A DNA stretch of 64,000 bases from positions 12,879,241-12,943,240 of the forward strand of contig CM049318.1 in NCBI GenBank assembly GCA_026874595.1, given 5' to 3'. The notes beneath the pieces were generated by a model, which was not told where the DNA came from, did no database searches, and saw only the letters and a program-made list of their open reading frames with translations. Within the stretch, counting starts at the first letter, position 1; each line of letters opens with the position of its first letter. The translations under genes were made by a program, and so were the position numbers. The DNA comes from Sipunculus nudus. Its lineage: Eukaryota; Annelida; Sipuncula; Golfingiida; Sipunculidae. Shown here one piece after another: positions 22,917-34,782 of the stretch.

Positions 22917-23170
22917 GTGAAGATGTCTGGTAGCTACGAGGAAGAGGATATGGTGAAAATCGGAAGGTCAGGGGTTCAGTCTAGTGGAGCGTGGTGCTGT
23001 AATGGCGATTGCCCTGGTTTCCCGCTCTGCACTGAGCCTCTGAGAAGTCAGGGTGCACTCTCTCGACCCAGGAGTGAATGGGTGATGGTCATGGGCGGCA
23101 GAAAAATGTGAAACGAATAAACTTATAGCGCCTGTTATTGCTGCTGGGGATGTATGATACTCAGGTATAT
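22917..23170 (+). mobile_element. Possible tRNA-related SINE
   Basis: GGTCAGGGGTTCAGTCTAG resembles a degenerate B-box. It is followed by GC-richer sequence unlike the flanks and then TGCTGGGGATGTATGATACT before an AT/GT microsatellite. No good A-box and no second copy in this window. Low confidence. Confidence 0.3.
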
Positions 23171-23179
23171 ATAAATATA

Positions 23180-24195
23180 AATATATATATATGTGTGTGT
23201 GTGTTGTTATATTCACGGAGGGTCTGATCTGCTTGCTTTTCAGAAAACAGCTACAACATTTGGAATACCGAGATATTTAAAGAAGAGTATACTCTGTTGG
23301 CGAAGTATTATAACGACCATACACTAACGTTACTCAGGTTTGGGTTAAAAAGGAAAGTTAAGTAGCATTCTCTCGATTCAACTGCTACGGTGTCCGTCAG
23401 GTCGTCTTCATTACGTCACTATCTTTCACGTAATGTCTATATCAATCAGGTAACTTACTGTATTTTCTTCGGCTTCTTTAAGGGAACAAAGATTTGTCCT
23501 CTAAGATCAAATTTGTCGTTTGCCGTGCATTGTGTGATAAACGACCGACCGCTCATTCCAAAGTACACGCCGGTTGCTCGTGTGGTCTGGGCAATAATAT
23601 ACTTGTCACGTGATAACGAGTTACGATTATTGACCTGGATACGCCTACATGGCTATTGATCAAATTGTTAACGCTCATATATTGTCTGCAAATATTACAA
23701 GCTTACCTGTGAGCGTCCTCCATTTTCAAGGCTAAATTAATGGGTTGATTACAGTATTGGCATACCGTAATTATTTGGGATATCACGACTGTCCAGCTTC
23801 CCAGTACACCTTTCAGGGGTTTCCTTGAGTATGTCTTATAAATGTCTCAATTATATTAAATAATTATCATGTTTTTTTTTAATTGTTAACGTTTCGTAAA
23901 TTATTTACACCCGTGTTTTTGTCTTTCTGGTCATTCCTACTGTAGTGCATGACGTGTTCATAAAAATTAACTAATTCAACTTCTTAGGTGCGACGTCTGT
24001 AATCATTGTTACAGGAGTGGTGCAGTTCAGGTAACTGGAATGTTGTGTATTGCTTTATTGATTCAGTACCATTGTATTGGCTCCAGAATATAAAGGGTTT
24101 TTTTTATGTTATGTGTGAGGGACTAGTTGTTGTATGCTTACCTGTGCTGCCATCTGGTGGCTGACTTGGTACTTATTCAAGTGGGAATATTAGGA
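23180..24195. other. No gene seen
   Basis: Mixed-composition DNA with short open frames. No supported exon. Confidence 0.35.
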
Positions 24196-24198
24196 TAC

Positions 24199-24600
24199 AT
24201 GGCTGTATTTATTTTCCCTATATAACACCTAGAAAACCCCTGAGGTTTGGGAATCATTTAAATAATTTTACACCAAAAAATCTGATCTTAAACCTTTTTT
24301 ACGTCAAAATTTGTTGTTTCAACTGTCAAGTCCAAGAAATGAGGGCTATGTATCTCATTTTCTCACAATCCTGGTCCAAATGAAGTGAAGCCGAAATTAT
24401 GGCTGTATTTCTTTTCCCTATATAACACATAGAAAATCCCTCAGGTTTGGGAATCATTTAAATAATTTTACACCAAAAAATCTGATCTTAAACCTTTTTT
24501 ACGTCAAAATTTGTTGTTTCAACAGTCAAGGCTAAGAAAATGAGGGCTATGCATCTCATTTTCTCACAATCCTGGTCCAAATGAAGTGAAGCCGAAATTA
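24199..24600. repeat. 200-bp tandem duplication
   Basis: The unit starting ATGGCTGTATTT at 24199 is repeated from 24399 with few differences, a period of 200 bp. The second unit ends at a C tract (24602 on). High similarity suggests a recent event. Non-coding. Confidence 0.9.
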
Positions 24601-24619
24601 TCCCCCCCCCCCCCAGCAT

Positions 24620-26055
24620 TCCCGAATAACCATTTGAACAACATGCATTTGAATGGCCACAGATTTAAAATAATCGACTGACACCATCAATTTTGTTTAC
24701 ATTATGCTACAGATACATAAAAATCAAACAATATTATGGATGCCTCCTGGCATTAAGGTTAGGGCTAACCAGAGAAGGTCAACCCATTCACTTGGTGACC
24801 CCTAATGAGGTAAACAAAAAGGACCACGTGCCCTATAACATTAACCCGTTGCCAAATAAAGCACCAAATGGTATCTAGCTTTGTCATATGTGTCGATGAT
24901 TTATCAGACATTATATCATCATCACACACGTCCTAGTTTTTGGTATTTTTTTGTGGAAATTGGGTCACCAAAAATCACACGTACATTGTAAACTCATGAA
25001 TACAGCCTGTCGAACGCGAACGTTACGTCTGTGCTGGCCTACCAGAGACGGCCCGTATATCTGTATATTTATATGGTTTATGTACACGTATTTTAAGAGA
25101 GCAATGTGATCGTTATACCAACATGATCATTTCTGTACAAAGAAGCTCATTTGTAAAACCTGCTATTATTATTTGTGATAATACAAACGATTTTATTACT
25201 TAAATATTTTAATATTTCCAAAATTCCGTCATGTAGACCTATACAATATCACCTTTCTTTCTGTTTGTATTGTTTTCTGTATTTTCCAATGTAAATTTTT
25301 GTTTTGATATTTTAAAAATAATAAAAAATCTTATACAAACAATTCGTGTGTTACATTTATTCAAGGTCCATATACTGTAACGACAAAGAGTATTTTATTC
25401 GAATGACGGTAATGAGTCCGTCTACAGGTGTTGATAAGACCGTCAGTTTAAAACAAAATGTGATACAAATGATACAAATATTTACCTTTCTAAATTGAAT
25501 CTTTGAACCTTACCAGCACATAACACGTTCTTCCGTTGACACAGGTCCGCGCGACTTCAGCCCGGTAAGTGCGGATTGTTTTTTTTATAAGGACCTAGTT
25601 CACCGATTAAGGACAATGATCAACAATAATAAAGATTTACAAATTTTTATTGTTTTAAAACTATATGATATAAACATATAGAGTACCTAAACATTTTAAT
25701 CTAAATGAAAGTGTGGTTCAAATTTCGGACATTAACATATATGTTTTTATTCAAAGACAAATAGTTTCAATTATAATATGAGAATTTAAATGAAATGATA
25801 TAATTATTAGAGAAATAAACTGGAGTTTAAAAAAGTTTAAACGGATTACAACTGTAACCCAGGTTTACATAATCTCGACTTTTCCAGTTGACCAGAGATG
25901 GTCAAAGTATTAAACATAGGTTTGAAAGACCTTGGCTATGACAAAGCAAATAGAAATTGTCGGTAGAGAACTTTATAAAAGTTTGAGAGTAAGAATACAA
26001 TGAACTGTGATATTATTATGTGATTGTAATAAAGTCAACACGGAGTGTATTTCAT
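24620..26055. other. No gene seen
   Basis: AT-rich DNA, short open frames only. Confidence 0.4.
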
Positions 26056-26063
26056 TGAGCCAG

Positions 26064-26697
26064 TCAGGTCGTTTGTTGGAGTTGGATGTAAGTAGCATGT
26101 TGAACATTATACGAAGAATAATCGTTTTTTTTTTGTATTACCCTTCCTTCAAGACTCTTTAATTGGTCTAACCAGAGTTCCTTATAATTGCATGGGTCCG
26201 AGAAAGGTTCTTGTGATACTGTTGGCTTAAACCAGCTCATGTCCATTGTAGGCATATATGATGCATTGGGCGTAGCATCAGTGGGACCGAGTATCCCCGT
26301 GTCCCTTTCCATAAACATTAGATCCTTCAGCGTTTTTAAAGGTTTTACAACCAATAACGGTCATTCCGTTAATAAACGTATTTTTTATTTTTTTCTGTTG
26401 CACCTTTTATCGTAGAATAACAACTGATATGTCGGTGATCATTTCCAGCTTTTTATTTATCAAACGTTCCCAAGAGAACGATTTTCTATGAGAATGACTA
26501 AGAATGATGCTATCCAACGACTGATTACTGTCTGCAAAGATTAGAGTCTTAGCTGACCGGCAGAGCAGATTAGGAGGTAACTTTATCAAATATGATCCTG
26601 ACGGCTGGTGCTCATTTAGACGAGTTTTTTTTTGCACGCATTCCGTAGAATGCATTAATGTAATAATATACTTTGCATAATTACGCAATTCTTGCAA
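26064..26697 (-). pseudogene. Two adjacent minus-strand frames, possibly a broken unknown coding region
   Basis: Two 96-codon frames (26407-26697, then 26064-26354) lie end to end on the minus strand. Their composition is protein-like rather than low-complexity: the first holds a LIKLPPNLLCRSAKTLIFAD stretch, the second MDMSWFKPTVSQEPFSDPC. They are separated by a stop and a frame change in a T-rich stretch. I do not recognise a family. It may be a decayed gene or transposon ORF, or chance. Confidence 0.3.
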
Positions 26698-26899
26698 TTA
26701 AAGACGGCAAAACTGTCATACTTTCACGTAACGCTCTTTTAGAGTTAGCGAACTGGCGTGACCTGTATGGCGCAGTTCTCCTCAAATTATCGCAACCAGC
26801 CAGAACGCTGATGAGTCGGTGCTATAACACTGAAATTCCCTTACATGTTACAAATGGTTTGGAAAAATTTAGGACGGAAAGTGTTTATTGTAAATAACG

Positions 26900-28250
26900 G
26901 TATTCACGATTCCATCGTGTCAATGTGGTGCTAATCTACACTAAGATTTGACTTTTTTTAGGATTCTGGTGAAACGCTTAGGCGCTAATTAAGGGTATAT
27001 TTCCTTAAATTTGGCATTATTGATGGCTTAGGATACCATGACATAATTTCCGCCATTAAAATCATCAAGCGAGTTTGAAAAATAACGGTGACCGTAAGTA
27101 CTGCTTATTTGTTTAAGTGAGAATGTCTCATTTTTCTTTTTTTTTCCCTAAACATATCTCTCAAAAATTTAGGGGGCGCTCATAATGATAATATATTACA
27201 CTGATAGGATAATATTATTGAAATGACATTCATTTGATTATTAGCATTGTGGACTGCTGTTGACAGCCAAGTAAATATGTCAGGATGAATATACATGGCA
27301 CAGCCCTGCTCCAAGGATACCCGGCCAGAAACAACCAGGAAGAAGCAAACGACTCTGTGCTGTAGTACTGATTATATCGATCCCCTGTTTTGGCACCCTC
27401 CAAATTAGCATCCTTGATGCTTTGGCCTCAATAGTTTTCAAACTTTATAAACCATTATACTTGCTTATACAATACACCCCAGTGACCCCAAGGGTTTTTA
27501 GAATTTGCTAAAATATATAAGCAGGCACAATCGGGTACAAGCGCCCGATTGTATGCTTCATTATTGATGGTATTTATGAAGGCTCTCGAAAAAATACTAA
27601 TCTTTAGCGTCTTTCTCCCATTGTGTCAGCATTTTATCATGACAGACGTGGAGCACCTTGAAGAAGGAAAGGAAAGAATTTGTAAGCTCTAGTTTACTAG
27701 TCAGGGATTAGTTTTCACACGCAGCTCCAGAAGTGAAAAAGAATGATAGTTACATATCTTACATTACTATATTGTAAAATCATAATGGTAAGAAAAAACA
27801 ATATCTGTCAATATTGACGTCTGGATCGAATATATCTATGTTTACACAAAATAATTATATGCAGCCCCTGCTCCCCCCCCCCCCCACCGGGCCAAGAGAA
27901 TATTGGCGGAAGCTTAAAGATGAAAGAGGCTTTGTTTCATGAGTATATTAATATATTATGTTGAAGTCATCGATTAGTGTAGACCCTACTGGACAGCGAA
28001 GTTCCTTCGCCCTCTAAGGTTAATGAACTGTTTGATGAATTGAGCAACGCGTTATAAATCACAGACACTACACTTTTAGACTATTTATTGCTTCAAATGA
28101 TACATTCTGTAGTGGGTAATGTATGTTTTAAAAAAGATAGCCTGTGTTGACGATTCTGATTATTGAAATAAGCAAACAACAATCCATGGCCTGTTGGTGG
28201 CATTGTCCATTGAATGAGGATGAAGGTATCAATATGATATGAATGATGTT
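26900..28250. other. No gene seen
   Basis: No supported exon. A C tract lies at about 27871-27884. Confidence 0.4.
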
Positions 28251-28255
28251 TAATT

Positions 28256-28447
28256 AAGCCTTCTACAGGTTTTGTCTACACGGGGTTAGGAATAACCCAG
28301 AATTCAGAACCTGTCGTTAAGACATTAGAGCGAATCTCTGAGGTTCTATAACAAGGTTTCACCATTATGCCATTGAGGCACCGGTGGAGTTCGAACCGGG
28401 GACCTTCAGCTACAAAGTCCAACGCCTTAACCACTAGGCGGGCCCCA
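28256..28447 (-). mobile_element. tRNA-derived SINE-like element
   Basis: On the minus strand an A-box-like TAGTGGTTAAGG (28425-28436) and a B-box GGTTCGAACTCC (28386-28397) sit about 40 bp apart, with a tRNA-like head starting GGCCCGCC. The acceptor ends do not pair as in a real tRNA, and a non-tRNA tail follows to about 28256 (CCCCGTGTAGAC). It was inserted upstream of the broken small-gene copy. Confidence 0.55.
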
Positions 28448-28659
28448 ACATATTTAAACACGTTAATATAAACAAAAAAATCAGCCTGTGTGCGGTGATA
28501 TCCACGTTTCTGGCCTTTTTTTTAAGCTCCAAGGGATTAGATTTAATTTATATAGGTCAAAATGGTGATTGGACCCCTTTAACTGTCAGAAGAACATATC
28601 TCAGAAATAAAACTCAGGATAAAAAGAAATTGATAAAACCTATGTTGATATAAATTTAG

Positions 28660-29445
28660 AACTGTGAGAATGATTGATCTGGTCCTGGTCGTTCCGTGAT
28701 TGTCACGTCAGAACTGTGCATCGGGCGCACAAGGCAAGGAGAAAAAGAACTGGCTGACGGAGAAGTTTGGATTGACGAGCATGGGACCCGTTATTGATAG
28801 GTAACTGGCCTTGTGTTTGCTTTTATTCGACCACAGAAAAAAAGATTATGATGGACTTTTTTCTTAGACGTTATAGTTCTTCTCTTTAACCCTTGTTTTT
28901 GTCTTTCGGTGTAATTCGTCGGTTCCATCTGTTCAAATTTATCAGATTTGGATATTTCATTCCACATTGTGTTTCCGTTTTCTTTTATGCTGTGTAAATA
29001 GACTTCTTGTTTGTTACAATTTGAATGGAAACGTGTCAAGAGCACCTGTGAAAACAATGAGCAATTAGCTGTGTCACTGTGGAACACATCAGTGTGAATG
29101 GTCACGAAATTTCACAACAGTATGACGATAAATCACTGCTTTGAAATGTACAAATTTTCCTTTTCATTTCTATGCACTTGCAGTTTTGCTTTAATATTTT
29201 GGTATATATGAAGAAAAGCATATGTTTTAAAACAATTAAGATACAACTGAACTAAATAGCTAACCCCATACCATGCATTTTGAATTAAGAAGGAAAACAA
29301 CAACAAAACACGCACTTGGGTCAACATTATTTTTGTCTGCTTATCTCAATTCAGTATTTTGATATTGATTTCAGTGTGAACTCAAAACATGCCTTCCATA
29401 TTCAAAAATATGTGCCGTGTATGTCAAAATGTACAATAAATGTCT
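28660..29445 (+). pseudogene. Broken copy of the small gene (second coding exon plus 3'UTR)
   Basis: Corresponds to 8535-9400. The conserved words GRSVIVTS and WIDEHGTRY before the stop (28795-28797) match the intact gene. However, an in-frame TGA lies at 28675-28677, the first coding exon is absent upstream (a SINE-like element is there) and the 3'UTR acceptor has become TTACAATTTG. The poly(A) signal is kept at 29435-29440. It looks like an inactive partial duplicate; the preserved C-terminal residues suggest it was once functional or diverged late. Confidence 0.7.
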
Positions 29446-29470
29446 ATAAAACACTATGACTTACTTAAGT

Positions 29471-29891
29471 TAAAAACTGGTGGCCAGCTGGTCACGTACC
29501 GGTTGCCAACTAATTACCTAATGATTACCTCCTGGTTACAAACTGATTGCCAACTAGATACATACTGATTGCCAATTGGTTACATACTGTTAGCATACTG
29601 GTTACATACTGTTCGGCTGCTGGTTACATACTGATGGCCAACTGGTAACATACCGGTCGGCAGCTGGTTACATACTGGGGACCAACTTGGTTATTAACTA
29701 TTAGCTACTAATACCACCGTAGGAACCCTGGTGTAAAACCCTGTTCACATACTGATGACCAGCTGGTTACATATGGTTACCAGCTGGTTCTATACTGTAG
29801 CCCGATTACTTGGTGACAACATGATAGCCATCTATTTACATACTAGCAGAAAATTGATCATATACTTGTGACCAACGGGTTCCATGCCTGG
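29471..29891. repeat. ACTGGTGGCCA minisatellite, copy 2
   Basis: Imperfect ~23-bp units such as TTACATACTGATGGCCAACTGG, starting about 30 bp after the AATAAA of the pseudogene, as at 9412. Units decay to the right. Confidence 0.85.
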
Positions 29892-30093
29892 ACATTTTAT
29901 CCAGTTGGTCGACAACAATATGGTATTACTATTTCCATAAATCATCTAATTTTGTTTCCTAATTTACCTAATCACTGCCGTCAGCATAGATAGCAGCAAC
30001 CCTGACCGGGGACACATCTAGACATCTGAGGTGTAAATTACATTGATGGTTCCTGTTCTATGCTTATTCATGTTACCTGCAAATCCTGATGTA

Positions 30094-30119
30094 GGGGAGA
30101 CTGGGGCGCATTGGGACAT
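30094..30119 (+). repeat. Left terminal inverted repeat
   Basis: Starts GGGGAGACTGGGGCGCAT after a TA. One mismatch to the right end over the first 24 bases; its inner part already contains the 16-bp motif. Confidence 0.9.
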
Positions 30120-30633
30120 GGGGTGCAATGGGACAGTGGGCCTGGTGTCCATATTTTTAATGGAAATTTCCCAGAAGTCAAACTGAAAATGAGGCTTGGG
30201 GGACTCCATCTTTTGCTGTTACCGCCATATGTGCCAGATGTGGGGTTGGACCGGGAAGTCAAAAAATCAAATTTCAGGGGTCCAAAGTAAATTTCTTCAG
30301 GTAAGTTTTGAACCTTCTTGTCTTTAAATGCTCAGAGTTTTGTCCTATCCACATTATTGAGTAACCAGTAAAATACATTTACTAAAATTTGCCATAGTTG
30401 TTGTTGAGCCTCATTTCACATTTTCCACATGGTACATTGTTTGCTGTTAACAGACTGTATGGGGTGCAATGGGACAGTCACTGCGGGGTGCAATGGAACA
30501 TATGGGGTGCAATGGGACATGTCTCAATGCACCCCATGGCATAGTTGGTACATGTCCCAATGCACCCCATGGCGTAGTTGGTACATGTTCCATTCCACCC
30601 CATGGCATAGTTGGTACATATCCAAGTGCACCC
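30120..30633. repeat. Left subterminal arrays of GGGGTGCAATGGGACA
   Basis: Copies at 30120-30135, 30461-30476, 30485-30500 and 30504-30519 in forward orientation. Inverted copies lie at 30520-30535, 30553-30568, 30586-30601 and 30618-30633, the last four spaced about 33 bp with CATGGCATAGTTGGTA between. Likely transposase binding sites (inference from other DNA transposons). Confidence 0.85.
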
Positions 30634-30818
30634 CAAGTGGATATGGGACTTAATATTAATAATTTTTTTTTATTTAATCAGAGTATTATGACGTGTTATA
30701 AGTTAAACTTATTTGCTATTGTCTGTATTACATAATGTTTTTCTTGTTTATTTTCAGTTGTCAACATTGTCCGTTCTAGAAAAAAAAAACGGATCGAGGA
30801 AAAACAGAAGAAAGTTTG

Positions 30819-31997
30819 ATGCAGAGAGCTGTCGAATTGGTCCTTAAAGAAAAGCAGTCAATGAGATCTGTGGCTAAGAACCTTAATATTAAATCATCAA
30901 CATTACATCGCTATGTACAAAAGGCTCAGAAATTTGGTAAAGATAACATTGGCTATTGCCCCAACAACGGCAATAACAGAGTGTTTAATGATCAACAGGA
31001 GCAGGAACTTGTGGAGTACCTGTTTGTGGCCTCTAAGCATCACCATGGCCTAACAACAAAGGCACTGAAAGATCTGGCATTCCAGTATGCCATCAAAAAT
31101 GAAATCAAAATTCCAGAGTCATGGAAACAGAATCAACGGGCAGGGGAAGATTTCTTGTATGGCTTCATGAAGCGTCATACTGAATTATCAATAAGAAAGC
31201 CTGAAGCAACCAGTCTTGCTCGATATGTAAGCTTCAACAAAACAAATGTTAACATGTTTTTTGACAATCTGGAACGTGTCATGGGAGAAACGGGGTTTGA
31301 ACCTAGTAATATATACAACTGTGACGAAACAGGTTTGACCACAGTTCAGTCACCGCCAAACATAATAGCCCAAGAAAATGCCAAGCAAGTTGGACAAGTG
31401 ACTAGCGCTGAACGCGGAGTTCTAGTGACATTATGTGGTGCTGCTTCTGCAGCAGGTGGTTTTGTACCACCTTTCCTCATTTTTCCACTTGTCCATTTCA
31501 AAGACCACATGCTGCAAGGTTCCCCTCCTGGATCAGTTGGAGTCTGCAATCCTAGTGGATGGATGAATGCAGAACTCTTTGTAGCCTTTCTTGACCACTT
31601 CATTAAGTTTGCAAAATGGTCCAAAACTGACAAGGTCCTCCTTATGATGGACAACCACCAGAGTCATATAAGCATTGAGTCCCTTGAAAAATGCAAGGAG
31701 AATGGCATAGTTATGCTTACCATCCCACCACATACCAGCCATAAACTACAACCCCTTGACCGGACAGTTTATGGACCCTTAAAGCGATATTACAATGATG
31801 CTTGCAACTCATGGATGATGGTAAATCCAGGAAAAGCAATCACCATTTATGAGATTGGTTCATTGCTGGGGACTGCTTTTCCTTTGGCATTCAATCCTAC
31901 AAATATTACAAGTGGATTCAAGGCAGCAGGAATATTTCCATTCAACCGTCACATATTCAGGGATGACGAGTTTCTGTCCTCATATGTCACTGATTAG
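30819..31997 (+). pseudogene. Pogo/Tigger-type transposase, N-terminal and catalytic part
   Basis: Open frame of 392 codons from the ATG at 30819. It has an N-terminal psq/HTH (about 1-45), a CENP-B-type HTH (about 50-130) and a DDE_1-type catalytic domain (about 155-340). Candidate acidic residues are in NCDETG, MMDNHQSH and LQPLD; the last two are separated by 35 residues, as in the pogo group. The frame ends at a TAG (31995-31997), but family-like sequence continues in frame beyond it, so this is probably a nonsense mutation. The natural start lies further upstream in a different frame, across a run of about ten A at 30780-30789. Transposase binds the ends and cuts and pastes the element in the nucleus. 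Confidence 0.85.
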
Positions 31998-32883
31998 CCA
32001 TTAAGTGAAGACAACAGTGCAGCTGGAGGGAAACCTACAGAGGAAAGACACTGTGAGGACAACTCAGATGAAGCGTCCATCCACATGACAGAGACCAATG
32101 TCCCGAGCACTGCTGAGGTCCGTCCCAGTTGTAGTGGGGTAGAAGTTCAAACCCGATGCTCTACGCCGGCAGGTGAAAAATCTCAAGAAAATGAAGACTT
32201 CACAAAGCATGTTACTCCAGAAGAAATCAGACCATTCCCCAAATTGTTAAAAAGGTCGAGAAATGTCGGAAGAAAAAGAGCAAAAAAGCCTTGTGCTAAC
32301 AGACACTCCTATCAAGAAACAACTGGAAGATGAACTAAGAAACAAAAAGAAGCCAAGTTGCAAAAAGATCATCAACAAGAAAAATAATAAAAGGAAACCA
32401 GAACAGAAACAGGCCTGCAAAAGAGCTAAAAGAAATGAAATTTCAAGTGACAGTGAGTCCAGTGAAGAAATAGATGCCTGTCCATTGACAGATTCAGATA
32501 CTGATACAGGACTGAATGAAGACGAAATTGAGTTGGAATTGCCAACAAAACAGAATGTTAACCGTGGAAAATATGTATTGGTGAAATATGCGAGTAAGAA
32601 AAAAATAGCATATTTTGCTGGACAAGTCCAAAACACAGATGTTGACGGGGGAGTTGAAGTCAGTTTTCTTAAGTGTCTTTCACCTAGAAAAACAGAAGAG
32701 CAGCTGTACTTTCTCTGGCCTGAAGAGGAACGCAAAGACACTGATATTGTCGAGTTGGAGGATATAGAGATGCTTTTACCGCAGCCTCAGAGTATCGGTG
32801 GCACCAAAAGGATGGCAAAAAGCTTGTGTTCTTGGGAGTTCACTTATCACATTATTTCCCATAAATGTGTGGATAAAACTTAA
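31998..32883 (+). pseudogene. Transposase C-terminal tail, frameshifted
   Basis: After the TAG the same frame stays open to about 32333, acidic and then basic (KRSRNVGRKRAK). Near 32283-32288 the family-like reading moves into another frame at an A6 run and continues as SLVLTDTPIKKQLEDELR, a Lys-rich segment, an acidic Ser-rich segment and a compact end block with KYVLVKYASKKKIAYFAGQV, stopping at 32881-32883. This tail (TDTP motif plus end block) is known from Tigger-like elements of marine invertebrates. Both frameshifts are at A homopolymers, so sequencing error is possible. Confidence 0.75.
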
Positions 32884-33618
32884 GTGAGTTAATGTTAACT
32901 AAGATGTCTAGTTCTTATTTTTACTGAAAGTGTAGTTAAGTTCCCATTCTTCTTGATAACAAGTCAACTTAGAAATACAGGATGCTATTATTATGGAACA
33001 GTGAAAGATTTGCTGCCGGAAACTACAGTGAACTTTATGACCTAATGTAAGACTTGATTGTTTGTATTTTTATACTGTGATATTATAGGCCTGATCAATA
33101 ATTGTGTCCATTTCAGTTTCAAAGCAGACTATCAAAATCATTTCTTTCAAATTATAAACCTTTTATTTCATTGTTTACAGTTGTAATTGCAGAGCACCTG
33201 CAGAAAGAAAACCGCCTATGTTTTTTTTTTATGAAACTACTGGTAATAAGGCCTAGTTCCTAGTTCAAGTTGTCATAGTTCCGTATATACAGGAACATAG
33301 GATGTTGTTAAGTGGTCTAAAAATATTGTTTTATTAATATTCAAAGCTTTAGAAAGTACTGTTGTGGTTTCTCTTTTTTATAGTTATGATGAGGTTTATT
33401 TTCCATAGGTATAATGCATGTTTACCATGTTATTTACCAGAACTACAGGACATTTCTGGAATAACTAGTCTGTTTTATAGCTGATAGCACTTGTATTCTT
33501 TGGGCAAGGGTAATTTTATTACTGCTTATTTATGTTTGGATATTTCTTGTTTCTAATAAAAATCAGATTTGATAAAAAAAATGTGTCTGTTGGAAGTAAT
33601 GGATATGTCATCTTGTAA

Positions 33619-33678
33619 TGTCCCATTGTACCCCATGTGTTGTCCCAGTGCACCCCACACCTGGGGTGCAATGGGACA
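33619..33678. repeat. Right subterminal copies of the 16-bp motif
   Basis: TGTCCCATTGTACCCC (33619-33634), TGTCCCAGTGCACCCC (33641-33656) and GGGGTGCAATGGGACA (33663-33678). The last two are adjacent and inverted, forming a hairpin-capable pair. Confidence 0.85.
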
Positions 33679-33838
33679 CTTTTTTCCATTTTTTAAATTG
33701 GCCACATTTCTTATGAAATGTCAGTTAATCACCACTTCAGTATCTGTGTTGATGCAGCACAAACTAAAGTTATCTTTGCCATATACAACGTCTTTCCAAA
33801 CATAAGCTACCGGAAATTATCTACAAAATAAGAAAAAA

Positions 33839-33863
33839 TGTCCCAATGTGCCCCAGTCTCCCC
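33839..33863 (-). repeat. Right terminal inverted repeat
   Basis: Reads GGGGAGACTGGGGCACAT on the minus strand; followed by TA at 33864-33865. Confidence 0.9.
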
Positions 33864-33895
33864 TAAATCTTGCACAACAAATATCATTGATCTTG

Positions 33896-33927
<32 letters not shown>
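33896..33927. repeat. (AAT)n microsatellite
   Basis: Run of AAT trinucleotides just right of the transposon. Confidence 0.9.
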
Positions 33928-33929
<2 letters not shown>

Positions 33930-34009
33930 AAATAAAAAGATAGTATTTTATACTTACAGCGCACATACAGATTCAGAGCAGTTTTCACGAATATTTAGGA
34001 ATAAATAAA

Positions 34010-34120
34010 TTACCTTATGTAAAAAACAAGCTACTTGGTTATGAATCTCTGTCATTACACAAAAAGCACACAAAGACCGTGCAGGCAGGCTGTCATAGTC
34101 AGTGTAATCTAACCAATGGT
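34010..34120. repeat. Copy of the small gene's upstream flank
   Basis: Matches 7666-7800 in order with internal deletions. With the minisatellite that follows at 34.78 kb it suggests a fourth, gutted copy of the duplicated unit. Confidence 0.5.
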
Positions 34121-34449
34121 TTTGAATAAAATTAAAAATCCACTAACGAATTTGAAGTTTTATTCAAATTTGAAGCAGTTATATTGAGGTATAAATATTT
34201 TCAATTTGGCACGAATTATTCTGTAAATTCAATATAATTAGTGTTAGTGGTTCAGCATGTGATTAAAAGTAGGAAATCGTTCAAAATACTGCAATGAAAA
34301 TGTATATTTTATGTTTTTTTTTTCAAATATTCCAAACCGCGAGAGGGGAATCCCTCTCCCACACCAACCCCCTTTCGGGGGCCAACCCGTACCGCACTTA
34401 AGCTCGATGCACTTGTAGAATGTGTCTTCAACTTTTAAAAACGCTCCAA

Positions 34450-34452
<3 letters not shown>

Positions 34453-34502
<50 letters not shown>
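34453..34502. repeat. (AT)25 microsatellite
   Basis: Uninterrupted AT run followed by C-rich sequence. Confidence 0.95.
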
Positions 34503-34506
<4 letters not shown>

Positions 34507-34782
34507 CCCCCCTCCCCCCGATCGTGCCCCCCCCCACACACACACACCATCACACTTTTATCAACGTTCCAGTCTCTTTAACTCTTAAGGATCGCTGTAA
34601 CTAATTAGCATTATTCCGAGACACGTACAGTACACTTCATCGGAAATAGTTTGGTGCATGAATTAATGCCCGCCATTCGCAATAAATACAGCCGCTTTTT
34701 CAAGAGATGTTATCAAGGGTTTCCGAGGCGGCTGATTAATTTTCTTATTATAACTTGTGTTGGAGGCTTGTTTGTACATGAG

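Larger units (their letters stand above)
30094..33863 (+). mobile_element. Complete pogo/Tigger-type DNA transposon, 3770 bp
   Basis: Terminal inverted repeats GGGGAGACTGGGGC (30094 on) and its complement (ending 33863) match over at least 24 bp with one mismatch. They are flanked by TA on both sides (30092-30093 and 33864-33865), the target duplication of the Tc1/mariner/pogo group. The element holds a transposase gene with an HTH and a DDE_1-type domain, a probable intron near its 5' side (acceptor TTTTCAG ending 30757) and arrays of a 16-bp motif near both ends. Coding breaks indicate that this copy cannot make intact transposase. Confidence 0.93.

Noticed and set aside
28378-28446. A genuine tRNA gene
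   Set aside because: A- and B-boxes are present, but the acceptor ends do not pair and a SINE-like tail follows.
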